From contig NC_087379.1 in assembly GCF_963675165.1 (NCBI RefSeq), positions 7,904,339 through 7,968,338 on the forward strand: a DNA stretch of 64,000 nt, in the 5' to 3' direction. Source of the DNA: Halichondria panicea (taxonomy: Eukaryota; Porifera; Demospongiae; Suberitida; Halichondriidae). The position numbers were made by a program, and so were the translations under genes. The first letter of the stretch is position 1, and each line of letters begins with the position of its first letter. Shown in pieces: positions 44,530 to 54,200 of the stretch. The notes under the pieces are model-generated. The model saw only the letters and a program-made list of their open reading frames with translations. It did no database searches and was not told the origin of the DNA.

Positions 44530-47335
44530 TCAGCTCATATGCCTCTGAAGTTTCAGTTCGTGAGCCTGTCTCTCCAGTATACGTAGTGATGGTGGCCGCT
44601 GTGACCCGTCAATTGCAAACCAGTTCATCCATTATCAAGTTCCAATCGTGTACTTTGTATTATCGTGTTTTTTTACCCTTACCTGTGAATGGTCATGTGT
44701 GTACTTCTAGTACAAGCCCCTCAAGAACCAACAGTAAGCTCCATTGTGTACTTTGTAACCTCTTGATTTCAGACCTGTGTGTGTGCGTACCTCAAGAACC
44801 ATCAGTAAGCTCCATTGTGTACTGTGTAACCTCTTGATTTCAGACCTGTGTGCGTGCGTACCTCAAGACCAACCAACAGTAAGCTCCATTGTGTACTTTG
44901 TAACCTCTTGATTTCAGCCCTGTGTGTGTGCGTACCTCAGAACCAACAGTAAGCTCCTTTGTGTACTTTGTAACCTCTTGATTTCAGACCTGTGTGTGTG
45001 CGTACCTCAAGAACCAACAGTAAGCTCCATTGTGTACTTTGTAACCTCTTGATTTCAGACCAGTGTGTGTGCGTACCTCAGAACCAACAGTAAGCTCCAT
45101 TGTGTACTTTGTAACCTCTTGATTTCAGACCAGTGTGTGTGCGTACCTCAGAACCAACAGTAAGCTCCATTGTGTACTTTGTAACCTCTTGATTTCAGCC
45201 CTGTGTGTGTGCGTACCTCAAGAACCAACAGTAAGCTCCATTGTGTACTTTGTAACCTCTTGATTTCAGCCCTGTGTGTGTGCGTACCTCAAGAACCAAC
45301 AGTAAGCTCCATTGTGTACTTTGTAACCTCTTGATTTCAGACCTGTGTGTGTGCGTACCTCAGAACCAACAGTAAGCTCCTTTGTGTACTTTGTAATCTC
45401 TTGATTTCAGCCCTGTGTGTGTGCGTACCTCAAGAACCAACAGTAAGCTCCATTGTGTACTTTGTAACCTCTTGATTTCAGCCCTGTGTGTGTGCGCGTA
45501 CCTCAAGAACCAACAGTAAGCTCCATTGTGTACTTTGTAACCTCTTGATTTCAGCCCTGTGTGTGTGCGTACCTCAAGAACCAACAGTAAGCTCCATTGT
45601 GTACTTTGTAACCTCTTGATTTCAGCCCTGTGTGTGTGCGCGTACCTCAAGAACCAACAGTAAGCTCCATTGTGTACTTTGTAACCTCTTGATTTCAGCC
45701 CTGTGTGTGTGCGTACCTCAAGAACCAACAGTAAGCTCCATTGTGTACTTTGTAACCTCTTGATTTCAGCCCTGTGTGTGTGCGTACCTCAAGAACCAAC
45801 AGTAAGCTCCATTGTGTACTTTGTAACCTCTTGATTTCAGCCCTGTGTGTGTGCGTACCTCAAGAACCAACAGTAAGCTCCATTGTGTACTTTGTAACCT
45901 CTTGATTTCAGCCCTGTGTGTGTGCGTACCTCAAGAACCAACAGTAAGCTCCATTGTGTACTTTGTAACCTCTTGATTTCAGCCCTGTGTGTGTGCGTAC
46001 CTCAAGAACCAACAGTAAGCTCCATTGTGTACTGTGTAACCTCTTGATTTCAGACCAGTGTGTGTGCGTACCTCAAGAACCAACAGTAAGCTCCATTAAT
46101 AGTTTTACATGTGCTGTGGAATACTCTGTCTCTTTTATTTCAGACCAGTGTGTGTGCGTACCTCAAGAACCAACAGTAAGCTCCATTAATAGTTCTGCAT
46201 GTGCTGTGGAATATTCTGTCTCTTTGATTTCAGACCTGTGTGTGTGCCGTACCTCAAGAACCAATAGTAAGCTACATTAATAGTTCTACATGTGCTGTTC
46301 TGTCTCTTTTATTTCAGACCAGTGTGTGTGCGTACCTCAAGAACCAACAGTAAGCTCCATTAATAGTTCTACATGTGCTGTGGAATACTCTGTCTCTTTT
46401 ATTTCAGACCAGTGTGTGTGCGTACCTCAAGAACCAATAGTAAGCTACATTAATAGTTCTACATGTGCTGTGGAATGCTCTGTCTCTTTTATTTCAGACC
46501 AGTGTGTGTGCATACCTCAAGAACCAACAGTAAGCTCCATTAATAGTTCTGCATGTGCTGTGGAATATTCTGTCTCTTTGATTTCAGACCAGTGTGTGTG
46601 CGTACCTCAAGAACCAACAGTAAGCTCCATTAATAGTTTTACATGTGCTGTGGAATACTCTGTCTCTTTTATTTCAGACCAGTGTGTGTGCGTACCTCAA
46701 GAACCAACAGTAAGCTCCATTAATAGTTCTGCATGTGCTGTGGAATATTCTGTCTCTTTGATTTCAGACCTGTGTGTGTGCCGTACCTCAAGAACCAATA
46801 GTAAGCTACATTAATAGTTCTACATGTGCTGTTCTGTCTCTTTTATTTCAGACCAGTGTGTGTGCGTACCTCAAGAACCAACAGTAAGCTCCATTAATAG
46901 TTCTACATGTGCTGTGGAATACTCTGTCTCTTTTATTTCAGACCAGTGTGTGTGCGTACCTCAAGAACCAATAGTAAGCTACATTAATAGTTCTACATGT
47001 GCTGTGGAATGCTCTGTCTCTTTTATTTCAGACCAGTGTGTGTGCATACCTCAAGAACCAACAGTAAGCTCCATTAATAGTTCTGCATGTGCTGTGGAAT
47101 ATTCTGTCTCTTTGATTTCAGACCAGTGTGTGTGCGTACCTCAAGAACCAACAGTAAGCTCCATTAATAGTTCTGCATGTGCTGTGGAATACTCTGTCTC
47201 TTTTATTTCAGACCAGTGTGTGTGCATACCTCAAGAACCAACAGTAAGCTCCATTAATAGTTCTACATGTGCTGTGGAATATTCTGTCTCTTTTTGATTT
47301 CAGACCAGTGTGTGTGTCTAGTACAAGCCCTCCTA
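44530..47335 (+). repeat. Tandem array of splice-site-bearing units (71 and 90 bp)
   Basis: About 33 units. Each contains a cttgatttcag or cttttatttcag acceptor, a conserved 32-nt segment (accagtgtgtgtgcgtacct+caagaaccaaca) and a gtaagct donor. In the left part (to about 46040) the spacer from donor to acceptor is 39 nt (unit 71 bp); in the right part it is 58 nt (unit 90 bp, fully open in one frame as SDQCVCVPQEPT...). The first unit joins a candidate exon at about 44533-44651; the last is followed by gtgtctagtacaagccctcc and gtgagt. Either a minisatellite that contains splice-like words or a real run of micro-exons with micro-introns. Confidence 0.75.
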
Positions 47336-47388
47336 GAAACAGTGAGTTCCCTCGGTGATAGCAAGCTAGGGTGTGTAATCCGCTCGCC

Positions 47389-47465
47389 TTAAAGTACTCC
47401 AAAATATGAGAAGAGACGAAATTGCTAGTAAAGTGTTTAAACATTGCCTAGAGAAGGAACAATGA
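47389..47465 (+). CDS. Death-domain C-terminal tail (isolated exon)
   Basis: The frame reads NMRRDEIASKVFKHCLEKEQ to a TGA at 47463-47465. It matches the death-domain tails at 16.3 and 16.5 kb (MRKYDIASKVFKQC; LRKYEIASKVYKHC). It may be the last exon of a gene that runs through the micro-exon array, or a duplicated fragment. Its upstream half (TYR... helix) is not intact, and no complete death domain precedes it. Confidence 0.45.
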
Positions 47466-47469
47466 ACTG

Positions 47470-47870
47470 TACACTTACACTTGATCATAATAATTATTGT
47501 TATTTTAGCATTATTTGTTTTGTGCCTGTTATTTATGAATCGGTTTGCTTGTATTATAATTTGTGAATGTCTTGATACATAATTTGTATATAATTATGTG
47601 CAGTATCAGTAACGTATTTAATTATTATGATGGTTATAATTATATATCCCCATGCCATGCACGGATTGTTGACTGTGTATATTGTCTATACCTTATATCA
47701 CCTCATGTATTAATATTCTGTCTACATTCCTTGTATGTACCGTTATCATTCTATTATAGCACCAGCCTCGGTTAGGACGCCCTCTTTTATAACGCCTATA
47801 ATTATACTACCATATAAAATCACGTACATTGTTTTTAGAAAAATAAATATTTTTTACTGGTTCTATAATT
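47470..47870. other. Spacer
   Basis: AT-rich sequence with no coding or structural feature beyond partial similarity to the 3' flank of gene A (attatttgttttgtg). Confidence 0.4.
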
Positions 47871-47879
47871 AGAACGATT

Positions 47880-48470
47880 ACGGTATGCATGTATAAGTAT
47901 ACATTACCCAGCAGGTCACAATTGTTAATGGTTAATTCATATAATGCCAAGACACAATAATGTCATCAGCTAGCTACTAAACACATACAGCTCTCAAAAT
48001 GACAACTGAACAATCTACTAGTAGCTACACGATAACAATAATAAACTAGATAGCTGGCTAGATAATCACTTGCTAAAATGCTGATACTAGAGCTAATAGC
48101 AGACAACTCAATTGAAATGAGGTTAAGTTGAAATCGTTATCCAAAATTCATAGTCCAAATCGTTGCAGTAGGTCAGAGGGGTTTACTCAGTCTTGCTTAG
48201 TGGGGGTTCAGATTTATGTTGGGCCCAGGAAAGAAGTGTTGAACTATCAGCGTTGCTCAGACTCCAGATACTTTAGTTCTCAAAGAGGTCATAGGTGGTG
48301 GCTGAGAGTGTGGTGTCCTCGGAGGGTGAGGTTGGGTCGGTGGTGCCACTGCTGATAGGGGGCTCATATCGGAGGTGATGTCATTACTGTAGAATGGAGC
48401 ATCTGTTGACCACATGTTGGGGCTGTCCCAGTTAGGACTGGTGCTCTGCAGAGAGAGGGGGGGCATCATG
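47880..48470 (-). pseudogene. Duplicated 3' end of TMEM131-like gene
   Basis: Copy of about 21.79-22.43 kb: last intron end, the whole last exon (48449-48185 region) and downstream flank, mostly identical. The reading frame is broken: the CAA codon of the ENQSIW motif is TAA here, and small deletions (for example in the PLPISSG region) shift the frame. It lies directly downstream of the selenoprotein K gene in the same orientation and may now be its 3' untranslated DNA. Confidence 0.75.
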
Positions 48471-48584
48471 ATCAGATAATATACACAGTGTAGGTCTGCT
48501 AAAACATACAGTACATTATACAGTACAAGTTTGTGTGCGGTCAATGTACACTATAAAATCCTAACATGTGTATCAACTTTCTAA

Positions 48585-48720
48585 CACACCACCCACACCA
48601 CCCACACCACACACACACAATACCTTCCTCATCCACCGCCCACACACACACCACACACACAATACCTTCCTCATCCACCGCCCATGGGGGGAGGTCCAGC
48701 ACCACCACCAGCACCCTTAC
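48585..48720. repeat. Duplicated Sec-exon end within CA tract
   Basis: On the minus strand GGGCGGTGGATGAGGAAGGT+ATTGTGTGTG occurs twice, 42 bp apart and in the same frame, so the UGA codon and the following donor are both duplicated. Plus-strand CACC/CACA repeats surround them. Confidence 0.8.
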
Positions 48721-49136
48721 CAACACGACCAATACGTCTCCCTTGATCAGCACTGCACACACAAAGGTAGGAATAATAAATACTAGGTAGGCATAAAATT
48801 GGCAACACAAAACAAAACAGTATAAGAGACACTATAAACGCACACTCCAGATCGCCTATAGTCTGTGCTGCGTGATGGTCCAGTAGCACTAGCTCCAGGG
48901 CTTATTAGAGTCTTGAAGCTGTGAGAGCAGGGAAGGGTTGAAACACACTGGCATGATCAGGGTGTGTGTAACTTACAACAAGACAAAGAAGTTAATGACA
49001 GCCCAGAACAAGTCAACGATACCGTCCACACTCAGCCATGACCTGTTCTCAAGGACTTTACCTGCACACAGTAGAGTATGGAGTGTGTGTCAGCTAATAT
49101 ATCACACTCACACTTACCTCCTGATAAATACACCAT
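48666..49136 (-). CDS. SELENOK: Selenoprotein K (in-frame UGA = Sec)
   Basis: Exons in transcript order: 49136-49118 (ATG), 49061-48977, 48918-48844, 48752-48666. Phases agree and the product is about 89 residues, against 94 in human. It begins MVYLSGGKVLENRSW, has a hydrophobic helix (IVDLFWAVINFFVLFFKTL), then a Gly/Arg/Pro-rich tail (GRRIGRVGKGAGGG, GPPPMGGG) ending with UGA-Gly-Arg. This is the SelK C-terminus, where UGA at 48673-48671 encodes selenocysteine. SelK is a small ER-membrane protein that acts in palmitoylation (with DHHC6) and ER-associated degradation. The last visible exon ends GGATGAGGAAG|GTATTG inside the Arg codon, so one short exon with the stop should follow; I could not identify it. 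No SECIS element was convincingly found. The open frame is broken by the UGA, so ordinary ORF callers miss this gene. Confidence 0.85.
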
Positions 49137-49480
49137 AGCTTCCTTGAATCTTCTTGTATGGAACTACTTGCACCACTTGTACACGTACACATACTAGAAC
49201 TCAGCTAGCTAGCTAGCTAGCTCTTCCATCTATTGTATGGAGACCACGGCCCTTCTACTGTGGGTGGCAGTAGAAAGGCGTGGTCTTAATCTCGTGAGGG
49301 CAAACAAACAACAAAGGGGCGTACCTGCAAGCGTTTCAAACGTGTCATTTAGTGCAAATTTGGAATCCAACAAAAATGGAAAAAGAGGTGTGGTCAAGAT
49401 TGAAGAAGTTTCCTGTGTAATGGTAGTGACTTTACTTCATTTTTGTGCTGTTATGCTTAGTCATATGTCATTTATTTTTG
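49137..49480. promoter_or_regulatory. Upstream region of SELENOK
   Basis: Presumed promoter and 5'UTR of the minus-strand selenoprotein K gene. It contains a short tagctagctagctag tract at about 49203-49222 and no clear TATA box. The plus-strand ORF at 49237-49485 has no recognisable content. Confidence 0.35.
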
Positions 49481-51274
49481 TGTAGACACAATAAACATGC
49501 ATTTGTCTGATATACTATCACAAATGCGCATGCTTCAATCAAAACTGTTGGAACTGGGCAGCCTGTGTTGTCAGACATCTTTATTGTGGTTTGTATAGTG
49601 TACCTACTCTGAGCTTCATCCTGGGCAGACAAAAATTTTCCAGGACTCTCAGAGTGAATCACTCAATGTAAAAAGCATAGAGCTACTTCAATAACAAAGA
49701 CAGGTAGATGGCTAACTTTTTTACAAAAAGATATTCACATTCAAAGTTGTGGCATTATCAACACAAAATCACACAATAAAAATTAATGCTTGTAAGTATA
49801 TACAACAAGTAGGTTGAATTGAATTGCTTGTTACACACATAGGAATGAATGAGCAACTTATTTATAAGCTATATAGGGGGCTGTTTGATCAGTTCGACAC
49901 CAACAATATCGTATCAACAGCTATAAAGACCATAGCCAATAAGAATCGATGATAATTAATTTTAGTGACAGTGCTTCAGCAACCTATTGAGTTGACAGTT
50001 TGTCGTACTTCTGTGCAGCATACTGCTGTGAGTAGTTGAGGCAGTCCAAGTTGTTGTCGTGTCCATGCTGCTATCGGGACCACCTAGCCGACAACTGCAA
50101 CACGTACGTACGTCCCCCTGACATCATTTAACGCCTCTCGGAAACATCAAGGTCACTTGCAAGTTGTGCACAGGAATAGGGTTCATGAAAGATCCTCGAT
50201 CCTCATGTCCTTAGTGAGTGTACTGCTGTAACGACATCCTATACACAAGTCACAGTCTCCGCTAACACCTCTAGAGAGGAAGCTACAAAACTGCGATTCT
50301 CTGAAAGTTTTTGTCTGTTTTCTCACAGCTTTGTAGAAAATTATTAGCCTGTCCAGCAGTGTGTCTCCAACCCTACAAGTGAAAACAGGAGGACATGTAG
50401 GTAAGAACTATCCTGACAGCCAATCGTTCAGTACCCATCAGCACACCTCGTGTTCCGAGTGGAATACCTCCACAATTCGCCGTAGAAACAAACAGCTTCT
50501 CACCGGTTGATGCTGAGTGGTGGTAACCATGTCACGTCGCTAGTGAAATTAGGCACATTGGCAAAGAGCGACGAAAGGCATTGCTTGACTCACTCTTTAA
50601 CTGAAGACAAGAAACCCATACGAGCGACGATACCTCCTCAACAAAGTTTGGCCACGAAGTTGAAGGCAGACCTCCAGCTCCAGATATATATCGTGGACTA
50701 AAATATGGATCCTGAGACGGTAAAATCAAAGTTAGGAAACTCACATTACATATACCTGATACACAGCCTGATACAAATACAAGGCAGCTAGCTAGCTAGT
50801 AGCTAGTACAAGACCTAAGAGTGAAAAAATGTATGGCTTTTACAAATGTACATATCTCCTTTTAAAAAAGTTAGCCAACTACAAAAAATATACCCCTACA
50901 TAGCCTTTAACTTACTGTGAACGACTGTTCTTGTGTTTTTCACTAAAAAATTGTTGCACTGGAGATACAGCAAGTTCTTTGGGGTTAGTAAGCGGGCTGA
51001 TAAGAGAGTTGTGTAGCTGTACGAGCTATAACATGGCTGTGGTTAGGACAATTTGTTTGTTTTTTGCACTGAAAGAGAGCCCTTGAATTGCACTTCCTTC
51101 CCATGTGACTTCTGAGCGTGTTTGGAAAGCCCCCTATGCGTACACGTGGCTTGAAAAAGCATGACTTTTTTTCTGTGAAAGGCGTGGTCTAAACATTGAA
51201 AAATGTTACAAATGTAGCCACTTCCTGTTAAAACTAAGTGGTGGAATTTCAATGTGACGAAACGCTTGTGAATA
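49481..51274. other. Intergenic region before gene B
   Basis: No confident gene. One tentative minus-strand terminal exon at 50070-49984 (after a CGATAG acceptor) reads QHGHDNNLDCLNYSQQYAAQ and ends KYDKLSTQ plus a stop. It looks protein-like, but I do not recognise it and could not connect it to upstream exons. The remaining sequence is AT-rich. Confidence 0.4.
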
Positions 51275-54200
51275 ATGGCCGACATACTCAGTGCTGCCAG
51301 GGCTGGTGACTTGAGTGCTTTGCGAGATGCTATCAAGAGGGGAAAGGATGTCAACAGTGTGAAGGTAAGCTGGTTTGCAGAGCTAAAGCTGTGAAAGTCT
51401 ATTTTTGCTGTCATGCTATAAATTTAATACCTACCCAATCAAAAGTTGATTTGGGCGCTGTAAACTACGCTCACTGCACACTCAGTTTGGGGCAAATGGT
51501 AAATTCCAAAAAATAAGTGTAACTATGATCACACAGATGTGTTGTCAAAAGTTACTGTATGCTCTCACTCTTGTAGGATGGGTGGACTCCACTCATGAGG
51601 GCAGCCAGTAGAGGGCACACTGACTGTGTTATACAGCTGCTCTCCTCAGGAGCAGTGGTGGACCTGGCTGACGAGGTGAGTATCTGATACTAAACTGATG
51701 GTCTATAGGAGTTATAATTATACATGGACATTGCCTTAAAATTACCTCTATGCTGAATAATTGTTGACAAGCATTCACTCAACTACGAGCTAACTTGCTG
51801 AAAGGTTAGAGTTAGTGTTATGTACTTTTGTGTGTGTGGATGGATGACGTCAGATGCAACCACTCTATTATAGTAAATATTGCCAATCCTTACTTTATTT
51901 GTAATTACAGCACCAACTCTGACTGAATTCCATTATTTAAGTCCTCCAAAGGTTGCTGTAATTAAAAGACGTAATTATTTGTGATGTCAGGCTCAAGGCA
52001 GTCGGCTTTTCTTTTATTATGCACATGCATTTGATTTGTAGAGCTGCTGTAAAATACAGAGACGAAAAATCAAACCGTACAGTTGGTCCACTGCATACTG
52101 AAAGATTGCACTCAACACTAGAATAGCTGTGCGCTTAAGCGCCACCATAATATTTTTGAGGTTATAAAAGTTGATTTAGGCGCTGTAAACTACGCTCACT
52201 GCACACTCAGTTTGGGGCAAATGGTAAATTCCAAAAATAAGTGTAACTATGATCTATCACACAGATGTGTTGTCAAAAGTTATTATTATGCTCTCACTCT
52301 TGTAGGATGGGTGGACTCCACTCATGTGGGCAGCCTATAAAGGTCACACTGACTGTATTAGACAGCTGCTCTCCTCAGGAGCAGTGGTGGACCTGGCTGA
52401 CGAGGTGAGTATCTGATACTAAACTGATGGTCTATAGGAGTTATAATTATACATGGACATTGCCTTAAAATCACCTCTATGCTGAATAATTGTTGACAAG
52501 CATTCCATGGAATTGATTGGGTTGACTATTATTTTGGTTTGTGTGGATTTTAATCTACCGTCACTCAACTACGAGCTAACTTGCTGAAAGGTTAGAGTTA
52601 GTGTTATGTACTTTTGTGTGTGTGGATGGATGACGTCAGATGCAACCACTCTATTATAGTAAATATTGCCAATCCTTACTTTATTTGTAATTACAGCACC
52701 AACTCTGACTGAATTCCATTATTTAAGTCCTCCAACGGTTGCTGTAATTAAAAGACGTAATTATTTGTGATGTCAGGCTCAAGGCAGTCGGCTTTTCTTT
52801 TATTATGCACATGCATTTGATTTGTAGAGCTGCTGTAAAATACAGAGACGAAAAATCAAACCGTACAGTTGGTCCACTGCATACTGAAAGATTGCACTCA
52901 ACACTAGAATAGCTGTGCGCTTAAGCGCCACCATAATATTTTTGAGGTTATAAAAGTTGATTTAGGCGCTGTAAACTACGCTCACTGCACACTCAGTTTG
53001 GGGCAAATGGTAAATTCCAAAAATAAGTGTAACTATGATCTATCACACAGATGTGTTGTCAAAAGTTATTATTATGCTCTCACTCTTGTAGGATGGGTGG
53101 ACTCCACTCATGTGGGCAGCCTATAAAGGTCACACTGACTGTACTAGAGAGCTGCTCTCCTCAGGAGCAGTGGTGGACCTGGCTAACAAGGTGAGTATCT
53201 GATACTAAACTGATGGTCTATAGGAGTTATAATTATACATGGACGTTGCCTTAAAATCACCTCTATGCTGAATAATTGTTGACAAGCATTCCATGGAATT
53301 GATTGGGTTGACTATTATTTTGGTTTGTGTGGATTTTAATCTACCGTCACTCAACTACGAGCTAACTTGCTGAAAGGTTAGAGTTAGTGTTATGTACTTT
53401 TGTGTGTGTGGATGGATGACGTCAGATGCAACCACTCTATTATAGTAAATATTGCCAATCCTTACTTTATTTGTAATTACAGCACCAACTCTGACTGAAT
53501 TCCATTATTTAAGTCCTCCAACGGTTGCTGTAATTAAAAGATGTAATTATTTGTGATGTCAGGCTCAAGGCAGTCGGCTTTTCTTTTATTATGCACATGC
53601 ATTTGATTTGTAGAGCTGCTGTAAAATACAGAGACGAAAAATCAAACCGTACAGTTGGTCCACTGCATACTGAAAGATTGCACTCAACACTAGAATAGCT
53701 GTGCGCTTAAGCGCCACCATAATATTTTTGAGGTTATAAAAGTTGATTTAGGCGCTGTAAACTACGCTCACTGCACACTCAGTTTGGGGCAAATGGTAAA
53801 TTCCAAAAATAAGTGTAACTATGATCTATCACACAGATGTGTTGTCAAAAGTTATTATTATGCTCTCACTCTTGTAGAATGGGAGTACTCCACTCTATTG
53901 GGCAGCCAGGGGAGGTCACACTGATAGTGTTAGACAGCTGCTCTCCTCAGGAGCAGTGGTGGACCTGGCTGACAAGGTGAGTATCTGATACTAAACTGAT
54001 GGTCTATAGGAGTTATAATTATACATGGACATTGCCTTAAAATCACCTCTATGCTGAATAATTGTTGACAAGCATTCCATGGAATTGATTGGGTTGACTA
54101 TTATTTTGGTTTGTGTGGATTTTAATCTACCGTCACTCAACTACGAGCTAACTTGCTGAAAGGTTAGAGTTAGTGTTATGTACTTTTGTGTGTGTGGATG

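Noticed and set aside
44700-47335. CRISPR-like array
   Set aside because: Units are contiguous and near-identical including the 'spacers', the repeats carry splice signals, and the DNA is eukaryotic.
48250-48420. SECIS candidate (ATGA...AA...TGA) on the minus strand
   Set aside because: Some ATGA/TGA pairs exist, such as around the former ENQSIW codons, but I found no convincing 10-12 bp stem and apical AA. Only a SECIS search tool can decide.
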